A stretch of DNA of 64,000 nucleotides from Viridibacillus sp050279675 (GTDB lineage: Bacteria; Bacillota; Bacilli; Bacillales_A; Planococcaceae): assembly GCF_050279675.1 (NCBI RefSeq), contig NZ_JBNNUK010000010.1, positions 62,001-126,000 of the forward strand, given 5' to 3'. The notes beneath the pieces were generated by a model. It saw nothing but the letters and a program-made list of their open reading frames with translations, did no database searches and was not told the DNA's origin. A program made the position numbers and the translations under genes. Positions 1 through 7,786 of the stretch are shown here, piece by piece. Each line of letters opens with the position of its first letter. Position 1 is the first letter of the stretch.

Positions 1-2
1 GT

Positions 3-233
3 GGTAAACCGGATGCTTCTATTTTCGAACACGTCTTAAAAGTTGCTGACATTCAAGCGGAAGAAGCTATTATGGTTGGCGATAATTTGATGACCGACAT
101 TTTAGGCTCATCGCGTGTTAACATGCGTTCAGCTTGGATTAATCGTGAAGAAAAAACACCAAATAAAGATGTTACACCAACCTATGAGATTAAATCATTA
201 CGTGAATTAATACCTCTACTTAAAACAATCTAA
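3..233 (+). CDS. HAD-superfamily hydrolase, C-terminal part
   Basis: The gene begins before the window, and only its last 76 residues are visible, in frame from base 3 to a TAA at 231-233. The fragment starts with GKPD, the motif III lysine of HAD phosphatases. It continues with MVGDNLMTDILGS, the acidic motif IV that binds magnesium. The wording resembles the YjjG/YfnB-like HAD-IA phosphatases that act on nucleotides or small phosphorylated metabolites, but the substrate cannot be told from this end of the protein. A strong palindrome follows 67 bases downstream and probably ends transcription. Confidence 0.8.
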   Translation, partial: GKPDASIFEHVLKVADIQAEEAIMVGDNLMTDILGSSRVNMRSAWINREEKTPNKDVTPTYEIKSLRELIPLLKTI

Positions 234-300
234 TACTTTGAAAAGCTGTCTATATTTTATATTAGAAGATTTTTTGAAGTTTCTTTTAAATAAACGAGTT

Positions 301-336
301 AAAACAACCCGATCCTTTAAAGGATCGGGTTGTTTT
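301..336. terminator. Perfect 36-bp palindrome, probable terminator
   Basis: Two 18-base arms (AAAACAACCCGATCCTTT and its exact reverse complement) meet without a spacer. The hairpin is GC-rich in the stem, with A and T tracts at its base on either strand. This is the usual form of a bidirectional Rho-independent terminator. On the plus strand it would end the HAD hydrolase transcript. On the minus strand it could end the serA transcript, although repeats lie between it and serA. Confidence 0.8.
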
Positions 337-370
337 GTGAGATACATGTGAAGTGATTAAATAAGATATA

Positions 371-465
371 GGCGCTAGCGGCTCGGGTCGTTTCAGTCGT
401 GCGCTCAAAGTCAAAGAGCGACTTTGGCTTCCGCCTTCCAACGACCTCGCAGCTGGACGAGCGCC
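371..465. repeat. Type-1 structured intergenic repeat, copy 1 (diverged)
   Basis: This GC-rich block can fold into three nested stems: GGCGCT (371-376) with AGCGCC (460-465), GGTCGTT (386-392) with AACGACC (440-446), and CAAAGTC (406-412) with GACTTTG (420-426). The order of motifs matches the 125-bp units at 25741-25990: CTCGGGTC on the left, an innermost hairpin, CGCAGCT, then CAGCATT at the right end. The sequence has diverged strongly, yet the nested architecture is kept. No convincing protein is encoded. Confidence 0.6.
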
Positions 466-483
466 ATCAGCATTAAGATAGAT

Positions 484-600
484 ATCCAGCTTCATCGGCC
501 AGCCCCTCGAGGTCACTTTAGTCTCTCGGTCAAAGGCGAAAAGCGCCTTTGATTCGAGCCTTCCAGTGTTTGTCGGGGCTGAGCGGGCCGCTTCAGCATT
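484..600. repeat. Type-1 structured intergenic repeat, copy 2
   Basis: This block aligns along its length with the 125-bp units at 25741-25990. They share TCCAGCTTC on the left, GGTCACTT, GTCTCTCGG, TTCCAGTG and TTCAGCATTT. Nested stems are CGGCC (496-500) with GGCCG (586-590), AGCCCC (501-506) with GGGGCT (575-580), and TCAAAGGCG (530-538) with CGCCTTTGA (544-552). Relative to the other copies, many stem differences are paired changes. It ends three bases before the serA stop codon, so it lies in the 3' region of the serA transcript. Confidence 0.75.
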
Positions 601-602
601 TA

Positions 603-2189
603 TTATAAATCAATAGTTTTCGCATCAAAGATGTTGTCTTGTGCTTTTAGGAAGTCAACGTTTTCGATATGGTTATCTACTGATAACATCATGATGGCAT
701 CTCCGCCTTGGTTTGAACGGCCAACTTGCATTGTTGCGATGTTGATATCTTTCTCTGCTAATAGTGTTCCAACACGGCCGATTGCACCTGGTTTATCAGT
801 ATGTTTGATAAATAATAAGTGGCCTTCTGGTACAACATCGATTACATAGTCATCTACTTTAACGATACGAGCACCAAGACCGTTTAATAGAGTTCCCGTT
901 ACTTTATGCGTTTCAGTAGCTGTGACTAATTCAACAGCGATTGAGTTTAAGAAACCTTTTGCTGTAGTAGTTTTATGTTCGTTAATTTTAATTGTGTTAC
1001 GTTCGGCTAAATAACGTGCATTTACGTTATTTACGTGGTTACCTAAATTACGTTTTAATAATCCTTTAACAGTGTTGTTTGTTAATGGACGAACATCGAA
1101 GTTAGCCAACTCACCAGCGAAGTATAGATTGATTTCTTCGACCGCCGCATCTGATAGGCGAGAGACAAAAGCACCTAATTTTTCACCAAGATCGAAGAAA
1201 GGTTCAATTTTTGCAATAATGTCTTTAGGGACAGATGGCATGTTTACTGGATTTCGAACCGTACCAATGTTGAAGTAGCTTAGGATATCATGGCTTACGT
1301 CAACAGCAACTGATTCTTGTGCTTCAATAGTAGAAGCACCTAAGTGTGGTGTCGCAATGACTTGAGGTAATTCTAATAGGTGGTTTCCTACAAATGGTTC
1401 TTCCTCCATTACGTCAAGAGCAGCACCAGCGACTTTACCTTCAACAATTGCATCATAGAGTGCTTCTTCATCAATGATTCCACCACGAGCACAGTTGATG
1501 ATACGAACACCGTCTTTCATCAATGCAAAGATTTCTTTGTTGATCATATGTTTTGTTTCTTTTAATAGAGGTGTATGGACTGTGATAAAGTCAGCTACTT
1601 TAACTACATCTTCAACTGAACCGAAGTCTACGCCTAGTTTTCCAGCTTTTTCAGCAGTTAAGAATGGATCGTATGCAATAACGTCCATGCGATTACCTTT
1701 TGCACGGTGTGCCACTTCTTGTCCGATACGCCCGAAACCGATAACACCTAGTGTTTTATTTTTTAATTCAACACCGACGAATTTTTTACGATCCCAGCGC
1801 CCTTCTTGTAATGACATATGTGCATGTGGAATATGACGAGCAAGAGCCATAATCATTGCAGTTGTATGTTCAGCAGCAGAGTTAGTATTACCATCTGGTG
1901 CATTTACTACGATAATCCCTTTTTCAGTAGCGGCATCTAGGTCGATGTTATCAACACCAACACCAGCGCGACCGATTAATTTTAAATTATCGGCAGCTTC
2001 AATGATGTCACGAGTAACCTTTGTTTGGCTACGAACTAATAAAACATCAAAATCTTTAATTTTAGCCTTTAATTCATCTGGAGTTAAGCCTGTATCGATT
2101 ACGATATTTAAATCTAATTTTTTTTCTTGGCGAAGAGGGTAAATACCATCTTCGCTTAATGGGTCACTGATTAAAATGTTAATTGCCAT
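603..2189 (-). CDS. serA: D-3-phosphoglycerate dehydrogenase
   Basis: This cytoplasmic enzyme oxidises 3-phosphoglycerate to 3-phosphohydroxypyruvate with NAD, the first step of serine synthesis. The 528 residues show the long form of the family. An N-terminal substrate-binding domain contains LIGRAGVGVDNID. The Rossmann domain contains GVIGFGRIGQEVA, the arginine segment NCARGGIIDE and the catalytic histidine in TPHLGAST. An intervening domain follows. The C-terminal ACT domain, beginning with LLFIKHTDKPGAIGRVG, usually mediates serine feedback. It starts two bases after the upstream aminotransferase stop and is therefore co-transcribed with it behind the serine-type T-box leader. Family assignment is secure. 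Confidence 0.96.
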   Translation of the reverse strand: MAINILISDPLSEDGIYPLRQEKKLDLNIVIDTGLTPDELKAKIKDFDVLLVRSQTKVTRDIIEAADNLKLIGRAGVGVDNIDLDAATEKGIIVVNAPDGNTNSAAEHTTAMIMALARHIPHAHMSLQEGRWDRKKFVGVELKNKTLGVIGFGRIGQEVAHRAKGNRMDVIAYDPFLTAEKAGKLGVDFGSVEDVVKVADFITVHTPLLKETKHMINKEIFALMKDGVRIINCARGGIIDEEALYDAIVEGKVAGAALDVMEEEPFVGNHLLELPQVIATPHLGASTIEAQESVAVDVSHDILSYFNIGTVRNPVNMPSVPKDIIAKIEPFFDLGEKLGAFVSRLSDAAVEEINLYFAGELANFDVRPLTNNTVKGLLKRNLGNHVNNVNARYLAERNTIKINEHKTTTAKGFLNSIAVELVTATETHKVTGTLLNGLGARIVKVDDYVIDVVPEGHLLFIKHTDKPGAIGRVGTLLAEKDINIATMQVGRSNQGGDAIMMLSVDNHIENVDFLKAQDNIFDAKTIDL

Positions 2190-2191
2190 AA

Positions 2192-3349
2192 TTAGTTGTT
2201 CGCTCCTTCAAGATAAATTTTTTGCGCTGCTGCTAAACCTCTGCCAAGTTCAATCTCTTTACCAATTTTGACAAGTGCAATTTCGATTGCTGCCAATGTT
2301 TGTAGCACATCAGTTGGAGCACAGTAGCCCATATGACCAACACGGAAGATTTGTCCTTTTAGGTGTTGTTGACCACCTGCTACAGATAGGTTGAAATCAG
2401 ATTTTAGTACTTTACGGAATGCTTCAGCATCAAAATCAACTGGTTTTACAGCGGTTACTGTAGGAGAAGCATCCGCATCTGTTGTAAATAATGGGATATC
2501 TAGCGCTTTAAATGCTGCACGTGTCATATCACGCATTAATGCATGGCGTTTATATACTTCTTCAAACCCTTCAGCTTCCAGGTTTTTGAGTACTTGTTCA
2601 AGACCAAATAGTAAAGATAAAGCAGGTGTGAACGGCGTTGTATCTTTTTCTAAGTTGTCGCGGTATTTTGTTAAGTCTAAGTAAAAGCCTTTTTTAGGGT
2701 TAGTTTCGATGACTTTCCAAGCGCGATCACTCACACCGATAAAGTTTAAGCCTGCAGGAAGCATAAATGCTTTTTGAGAACCGGTTACTAGAACATCGAT
2801 ACCCCATTCGTCCATTTTTGTTTCAATGCCGCCCATGCAAGATACACCATCAACGATTACTAGTGCTTCAGATACTTCATGAACTGCTTTTGCTAATTCG
2901 CCAACTGGATTGATAACACCTGTTGATGTTTCGCAATAAGTAGAGAATACAGCAGTAATATCTTGGTGTTCTTTTAAGTAATCTTTTACCGCTGTTGGAT
3001 TTAACGATGTACCCCATTCAACTGCAAATTCTTCAACGTCAATTTGATAAGCTTGGCAAATTTTTGTGAAACGTTGACCGAATACACCAGTTGCTACAAC
3101 TAAGACTTTATCGCCAGGTTTTACAACATTAACGATTGCAGCTTCTAAACCAGATGTACCACTACCTGTAATCATAAGAACATCTTGTTCTGTACCGAAC
3201 ACTTTTTTCAAACCTGGTTTAATGTTTTGGATCATTTTAGTTGTTTCCGAACCTCGGTGACCAATCATTGGCTGTGCCATAGCGCGCTCTACGCTTGGTG
3301 GAATTGGAGTTGGACCTGGAATTCTTAATAATTGATAATCTTGTAACAT
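2192..3349 (-). CDS. Class V PLP-dependent aminotransferase, probable phosphoserine aminotransferase substitute
   Basis: The 385-residue protein belongs to the alanine-glyoxylate / serine-pyruvate aminotransferase branch of fold-type I class V enzymes. It opens with LRIPGPTPIPP and has MIGHRG and TGSGTSGLEA. The likely PLP lysine is in VTGSQKAFMLPAGL. It is the first gene of a two-gene unit with serA, two bases apart, under a serine T-box. The inferred role is therefore transamination of 3-phosphohydroxypyruvate with glutamate, in place of a standard SerC; no serC is present in the window. Serine-glyoxylate transamination is the alternative. The ATG start lies close to the end of the leader. 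Family is certain, substrate inferred. Confidence 0.85.
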   Translation of the reverse strand: MLQDYQLLRIPGPTPIPPSVERAMAQPMIGHRGSETTKMIQNIKPGLKKVFGTEQDVLMITGSGTSGLEAAIVNVVKPGDKVLVVATGVFGQRFTKICQAYQIDVEEFAVEWGTSLNPTAVKDYLKEHQDITAVFSTYCETSTGVINPVGELAKAVHEVSEALVIVDGVSCMGGIETKMDEWGIDVLVTGSQKAFMLPAGLNFIGVSDRAWKVIETNPKKGFYLDLTKYRDNLEKDTTPFTPALSLLFGLEQVLKNLEAEGFEEVYKRHALMRDMTRAAFKALDIPLFTTDADASPTVTAVKPVDFDAEAFRKVLKSDFNLSVAGGQQHLKGQIFRVGHMGYCAPTDVLQTLAAIEIALVKIGKEIELGRGLAAAQKIYLEGANN

Positions 3350-3391
3350 GTTAAATCTCCTCTCTTATTTGAAAAACAATTTAAGTATTTG

Positions 3392-3445
3392 AAAATATAA
3401 AAAGCCTTCCGTCCCTTACATAAGATTATGTAAGGGGCGAAAGGC
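3392..3445 (-). terminator. T-box regulated terminator
   Basis: Read on the minus strand, AGCCTTTCGCCCC...GGGACGGAAGGCT forms a long stem, with the AT-rich ACATAATCTTATGT portion extending it inwards. The run TTTTTATATTTT follows. It lies directly after the T-box antiterminator sequence and 43 bases before the aminotransferase start. It is the off-state structure of the leader. Confidence 0.88.
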
Positions 3446-3679
3446 TAAATTAACAGACGCGGTACCACCCTTGGATTACTGTCCGCTCTAAAAGGACAGT
3501 CTTTGCTATATGCGTAACGTGCATGATTCGTATAGGCATACTTTGGAATGTTCAACCTATCTATTCGGGAGTGGAACTTGCCGCTGAAACCGCTAATTTT
3601 CACCAACCATTAGCTCTCTAAAGATTTCAAAATCGGGAAGCATGTCTCCGTCATCATATTTTTGCTGTGTTTTAAATTT
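3402..3679 (-). promoter_or_regulatory. T-box riboswitch leader, predicted serine specificity
   Basis: The minus strand carries the diagnostic T-box sequence AAGGGTGGTACCGCG at 3472-3458, just before a terminator. Upstream are stem I hallmarks: AGAGAGCTA, and the distal loop GGTTGGTGAAA around 3608-3598. On the returning strand of stem I, TTCCACTCCCGAA places TCC (3575-3573) at the position occupied by UAC in tyrosine leaders, where the codon is followed by ACUC. TCC is a serine codon, which suits the downstream serine genes. Uncharged tRNA-Ser would stabilise the antiterminator and turn on both genes. The T-box identity is secure; the specifier is read by eye. Confidence 0.9.
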
Positions 3680-3685
3680 AAATCA

Positions 3686-3714
3686 ATATTAATGCTATAT
3701 TCGGTTAATGTCAA
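3686..3714 (-). promoter_or_regulatory. Sigma-A promoter of the serine T-box operon
   Basis: On the minus strand, TTGACA (3714-3709) and TAATAT (3691-3686) are separated by exactly 17 bases. Transcription would start near 3679, which places the whole T-box leader inside the transcript. Confidence 0.85.
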
Positions 3715-3719
3715 CATTG

Positions 3720-4200
3720 TTTTGGAAAATTAATATAAATTCGGTTTAAACGAGGTGTAAATCAACTTAAAACCGAATAAATTATTTATAAATCATGGAT
3801 ATAGTTCGTGTTATTGGAGAGGACAGATAGGGGTGGGGATTTGGGTTTTTGGAACTGGTTATAATGGGAAATGTATTTTAATATGGCGAAGATATTTTTT
3901 AATAAGTCCATACAGAATGCATATTCTAGAAGATTTATGATATTAGCATAATAAAGTGAAGCGTTTTCATAAAAAGACATGTCTTTTCAAATTATTGTTC
4001 TAAAATAGTAAACTTTAGTTTGAAATTTTATTGTTATAACAGTCAATCGTTCGGGATATAGGTGGAAAATAAAATTTTAAAATTTATTGATAGAATCAGC
4101 TTATTGATAAAAACACACAAATGGTTTTGAATTTCCAATTCATATAGAATGTAAAATAAGCAAGTTGTTAATAAAATACGGGAAAGTTTAGGGAGGGAAG
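3720..4200. other. Intergenic stretch without a recognised feature
   Basis: This AT-rich stretch of about 480 bases separates the serine operon promoter from the Nudix gene. Short open frames on the minus strand (3786-3980 and 4043-4225) have no good ribosome binding site and no recognisable protein wording. They are not called as genes. No stem-loop with a T tract was seen. Confidence 0.5.
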
Positions 4201-4203
4201 TTG

Positions 4204-4650
4204 ATGTATCCAATAGCAAAGTCAATTGGAATAATTATCAAGGACGATAAGATTCTATTAGAAGAACAAGATGGAAAACATTCAAAAGGAATAGGGCTGT
4301 ATTATCGTCCGATTGGTGGAACTATTGAATTTGGTGAAAAATCTAGTGAAACTATCATTAGAGAATATAAAGAAGAAATAGCCGTGGATATCTTATTGAA
4401 AGGATATATTTCATGTTTAGAAAACATCTTTAGAATTGACGGGAGTATAGGTCATGAGGTAATTCAGATTTACTTAGTGGAATTTAAAAATGTAGCCCAA
4501 TATCAAAAAGAAAGTTTTAAAGTTGTTGAGGGCAGTAAAATTACATATGCAAAATGGATTTCAAAAAAAGATATCATTGAGGGGAAAAAAATAATTTATC
4601 CTAATGGTTTACATGAATTATTACTGAAGAAAAAAGGCTTATTTTCTTGA
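4204..4650 (+). CDS. Nudix hydrolase
   Basis: The protein of about 148 residues hydrolyses a nucleoside diphosphate linked to another moiety. The Nudix box is complete: GTIEFGEKSSETIIREYKEE fits GX5EX7REUXEEXGU, with I-A-V in place of the usual G-U at its very end. The start is chosen at ATG 4204 because GGAGG at 4192-4196 is seven bases upstream; a TTG at 4201 is too close. It is a single-gene unit, with a terminator directly after it and no functional neighbour, so the substrate is unknown. The AT-richness and isolation would fit an acquired gene, but nothing proves it. Confidence 0.85.
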   Translation: MYPIAKSIGIIIKDDKILLEEQDGKHSKGIGLYYRPIGGTIEFGEKSSETIIREYKEEIAVDILLKGYISCLENIFRIDGSIGHEVIQIYLVEFKNVAQYQKESFKVVEGSKITYAKWISKKDIIEGKKIIYPNGLHELLLKKKGLFS

Positions 4651-4672
4651 GTAGCTACTTACAACTAATATA

Positions 4673-4719
4673 AAAGAAGTCATTCTGAATAAAAATCTGT
4701 TCAAAATGGCTTCTTTTTT
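4673..4719 (+). terminator. Rho-independent terminator after the Nudix gene
   Basis: AAAGAAGTCATTCTGAA (4673-4689) pairs with TTCAAAATGGCTTCTTT (4700-4716) through two wobble pairs, and a T run follows to 4719. Confidence 0.85.
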
Positions 4720-4868
4720 CGTGGGAATTTAGGTATTCATTACTCATTTTTTAAAAAATCCAAATTTCTAATCTGCATTTATTGTAAATAGAGGTGTTTA
4801 AACATGGGGTGAAGAAATACTAGGGAACGAATTATTATTTACTTTATCAGTAGGGGAGGGTGAGAGTG

Positions 4869-6560
4869 ATGGATTATGATGTAATAGTCATAGGAGCAGG
4901 ATTGACTGGACTCGTAGCTACAGCAGAATTATCGGATCAGGGCAAGAAAGTATTATTACTTGATCAAGAGCCAGAAGCTTCTCTTGGCGGACAAGCTTGG
5001 TGGTCTTTTGGTGGATTATTTCTTGTTGATTCACCGGAACAAAGGCGTCTTGGTGTAAAGGATTCAAAAGACTTAGCCTGGAGAGATTGGCTAGGCTTTG
5101 CAAAGTTTGATAGAGAGAAAGACGAAGATTACTGGGCTATAAAATGGGCACAAGCGTATGTGGAGTTTGCATCAGGGGAGAAACGCGAATGGTTGCATAG
5201 TTTAGGTATTAGATTCTTTCCTGTTGTAGGGTGGGCAGAACGTCAAGGTAATTCAGTTCCTCGCTTTCATATAACATGGGGAACTGGCCCCGGATTAGTG
5301 AAGCCATTTGAAGTGAAATTATGGGCCGCTATTAAAACTGGGCTCGTAGACTATAAACCGCGTCATCAAGTAGATGAATTGATAACTTCCATAAATGCTA
5401 TAACGGGAGTAAGGGGGAAAATTTTAGTGCCTAGTAGTGCTAAACGTGGAGAAGAAAGTGAACGCGATACCATAGGCGATTTTGAATACAAAGCGAAGGC
5501 AATTATTGTCACGAGTGGTGGAATAGGGGCTAATATCGAATTGGTGCGCAAAAATTGGCCACAAAGTTTAGGAAAGGCTCCAGAACGAATGATTTCTGGA
5601 GTACCTGCACATGTAGATGGGCGAATGCTAATCATTTCTGAACGTGTGGGAGGTCGTATCGTCAACAAAGATAGAATGTGGCATTATACAGAAGGGATTC
5701 AAAATTGGAATCCCGTTTGGCAAAATCATGGTATTCGCATTTTACCTGGACCCTCTTCACTTTGGTTAGATGCTGAAGGAAATCGTTTGAAAGCTCCTAA
5801 TTTTCCTGGTTTTGATACCCTGGGTACGTTGGAGGCTATTCAAAAAACTGGTTATGATTATTCTTGGTTTATATTGACAGAGAAGATTATTGAAAAGGAA
5901 TTCGCATTGTCAGGTTCAGAACAAAATCCAGATTTAACTGAGAAAAATGTTAGGAAAGTGCTCCAACGTATTTTACCTGGGCCGACAAAACCTGTTAAAG
6001 CATTTATGGAAAATGGAGCAGATTTTGTGGTGGCTAATAATTTAAGAGAATTAGTGAATGGTATGAACAAAATTGCAGGAAATGAACTAATTCATATTGA
6101 ACATATTGAAGAACAAATGAAAGAACGAGACGACGAGATAAATAAGAAATTTACGATGGATTTGCAAGCAAAAGCAATTCACGGAGCTAGAAACTATATA
6201 GGGGATAAAGTCATTCGTGTTGCTAAACCACATAAACTATTAGATGCCAGTAAGGGGCCGTTGATTGCTGTTCGACTAAATATTCTAACACGTAAAACAT
6301 TAGGTGGTTTACAGACAGATTTAGATGGCCGAGTGTTAGATGGATCGATGAAGCCGATTGAAGGATTGTATGCCGCTGGGGAAGTTGCTGGATTCGGAGG
6401 CGGAGGTGTTCATGGCTATAGAGCATTAGAAGGAACTTTTTTAGGAGGCTGTTTATTTAGCGGCAGGCAGGCAGGGCGTGGCGTTTTGACAGATATAAAA
6501 AATAATAATTTTTCTGAAAAAAAAGGTGTTCTGCAGAAAATAGAGAATATTAATATATGA
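4869..6560 (+). CDS. FAD-dependent dehydrogenase of the fumarate reductase / ketosteroid dehydrogenase fold
   Basis: The protein of about 563 residues starts with the FAD-binding dinucleotide motif DVIVIGAGLTGLVATAEL and closes with the second FAD contact, GLYAAGEVAGFGGGGVHGYRALEGTFLGGCLFSGRQAG. These are the family marks of the flavoprotein subunit of fumarate reductase and of 3-ketosteroid delta-1-dehydrogenase. Enzymes of this subgroup are annotated only as FAD-binding dehydrogenases, and the substrate is not known. ATG 4869 is preferred because a GGGGAGGG tract ends about eight bases upstream; a GTG at 4860 lies within that tract. The downstream crotonase gene follows within 36 bases, so the two enzymes are likely co-expressed, perhaps in a CoA-thioester catabolic route. 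Confidence 0.85.
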   Translation: MDYDVIVIGAGLTGLVATAELSDQGKKVLLLDQEPEASLGGQAWWSFGGLFLVDSPEQRRLGVKDSKDLAWRDWLGFAKFDREKDEDYWAIKWAQAYVEFASGEKREWLHSLGIRFFPVVGWAERQGNSVPRFHITWGTGPGLVKPFEVKLWAAIKTGLVDYKPRHQVDELITSINAITGVRGKILVPSSAKRGEESERDTIGDFEYKAKAIIVTSGGIGANIELVRKNWPQSLGKAPERMISGVPAHVDGRMLIISERVGGRIVNKDRMWHYTEGIQNWNPVWQNHGIRILPGPSSLWLDAEGNRLKAPNFPGFDTLGTLEAIQKTGYDYSWFILTEKIIEKEFALSGSEQNPDLTEKNVRKVLQRILPGPTKPVKAFMENGADFVVANNLRELVNGMNKIAGNELIHIEHIEEQMKERDDEINKKFTMDLQAKAIHGARNYIGDKVIRVAKPHKLLDASKGPLIAVRLNILTRKTLGGLQTDLDGRVLDGSMKPIEGLYAAGEVAGFGGGGVHGYRALEGTFLGGCLFSGRQAGRGVLTDIKNNNFSEKKGVLQKIENINI

Positions 6561-6595
6561 ATAACTGTTCATTTTTAAACAAAGGGGTGTTTTTA

Positions 6596-7378
6596 ATGAC
6601 ATTTGAAACATTGAAACTAGAGAAGAATGGTAGATTGGCAACGTTGACTTTGAACAGGCCAGCTGCGATGAATTCTATGAATGAAGTGATGATGAGAGAA
6701 TTAGCTGATTGCTTTGAAGCGTTAAATGATGATGGGGATATACAAGTACTCATTATTAAAGGGGAAGGGAAAGTATTTTCAGCTGGTGGAGATATTAAAG
6801 CGATGCTGAATGAGGACAGCCCGATGGATATTGACGAAGTAATGGTTGATATTACACGCTTTGTTAAGGCTATATATATGTTGCCAATGATAACAATTGC
6901 GGCAGTTCACGGGGCATCAGCAGGTTTAGGCTTTAGTTTAACGCTAGCTAGTGACATAATTATTGCTGAAGAAACTAGTAAACTAGCGATGAATTTCATT
7001 GGAATTGGTCTTATACCAGATGGTGCAGGTCATTTCTTCATGAAGGAACGTTTAGGCACACCGCTTGCAAAACAGATGATTTGGTCAGGTGACGTATTGC
7101 AGGGGCCTGAAGCAAAAAAACTAGGCTTGGTAGATGAAGTAGTACCTGAAGGGAAAGCTTCTGAACAGGCAGATTTATTAGCTCAAAAATTGTTACAATC
7201 ACCAGTTGCTGCAATGATTGCTTCAAAGGAAATCTTGCATACTCAAAAGTGTGCAGAGCTATCGAATGTTCTCAAAATGGAAGCAGTTACGCAATCAAAA
7301 ATGCGTAAATCGGTTGATCATTTAGAAGGTATTCAAGCATTCGTACAGAAACGTACACCGGTTTTCAACGGACAGTAA
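6596..7378 (+). CDS. Crotonase-fold protein, PaaG-like enoyl-CoA isomerase/hydratase
   Basis: The 260-residue protein is a member of the enoyl-CoA hydratase/isomerase superfamily. It shows LNRPAAMNSMN, the oxyanion segment KVFSAGGDIKAM and the second oxyanion loop VHGASAGLGFSLTLASD. The two catalytic glutamates of classical hydratases are absent: the first site reads GLGFSLT instead of GGGxELA. An aspartate appears in GLIPDGAG, as in PaaG isomerases. An isomerase or other crotonase reaction is thus more likely than simple hydration. The start is set at ATG 6596, with AAGGGGTG about seven bases upstream. An earlier in-frame ATG at 6557 overlaps the flavoprotein stop as ATGA but lacks a ribosome binding site. 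Confidence 0.85.
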   Translation: MTFETLKLEKNGRLATLTLNRPAAMNSMNEVMMRELADCFEALNDDGDIQVLIIKGEGKVFSAGGDIKAMLNEDSPMDIDEVMVDITRFVKAIYMLPMITIAAVHGASAGLGFSLTLASDIIIAEETSKLAMNFIGIGLIPDGAGHFFMKERLGTPLAKQMIWSGDVLQGPEAKKLGLVDEVVPEGKASEQADLLAQKLLQSPVAAMIASKEILHTQKCAELSNVLKMEAVTQSKMRKSVDHLEGIQAFVQKRTPVFNGQ

Positions 7379-7382
7379 AAAA

Positions 7383-7416
7383 ATGCCTTTCACAATGTAA
7401 CTTTTGTGAAAGGCAT
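7383..7416. terminator. Bidirectional terminator
   Basis: ATGCCTTTCACAA (7383-7395) and TTGTGAAAGGCAT (7404-7416) are perfect inverted arms between two convergent genes. T-rich flanks lie on the plus side, and an A run upstream serves the minus strand. Confidence 0.88.
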
Positions 7417-7421
7417 TTTCA

Positions 7422-7607
7422 TTATGAATGGAACAATATTAATTTGCCGGCAGAGTTTACTAAGCGATGTGTTTGATCCGCCAAACCTTTTTCTTCAACT
7501 TGTTGTTGCCCTTGAGTTTTGGCAGTTACATCATCAGCAAACTCCCAAGCTTCGTCAAAAAGTGTTTTACCTGATTTTTCGAACGCTGTAAATCGATACG
7601 TTTTCAT
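7422..7607 (-). CDS. YhzD-like small conserved protein
   Basis: This protein of about 61 residues begins MKTYRFTAFEKSGKTLFDE and ends with LVNSAGKLILFHS. It resembles the short YhzC/YhzD-type proteins of Bacillus that sit beside yhaO; the exact family name is from memory. The function is unknown. ATG 7607 is chosen because AAAGGG lies about eight bases upstream, while the earlier GTG 7616 and ATG 7613 are too close to it. The pattern of charged strands and a helix suggests a small cytoplasmic fold with no membrane segment. It is convergent with the crotonase gene and divergent from yhaO. Confidence 0.75.
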   Translation of the reverse strand: MKTYRFTAFEKSGKTLFDEAWEFADDVTAKTQGQQQVEEKGLADQTHRLVNSAGKLILFHS

Positions 7608-7786
7608 ATTCATCACCCTTTTTTATGAATGTTTATTCATTATACTAGAAAAGTCAGAAAAAACATACAAATCAGTAAGGGGATATTAATAGTAGTCTAT
7701 TAGTTATGCTAGAGCTTTTGCTATAAATTACCGGAATTTTGTGATAAAATAAGAACAAATATTCGTATCTTTTAGAGGAGGAAATC

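Noticed and set aside
286..516. Minus-strand frame of 76 codons
   Set aside because: It runs through the terminator palindrome and the repeat copies, has no recognisable protein wording, and lacks a convincing start site.
3786..3980. Minus-strand frame of 64 codons beyond the serine operon
   Set aside because: It is AT-rich, without a good ribosome binding site or recognisable domain. Its composition is that of random AT-rich sequence.
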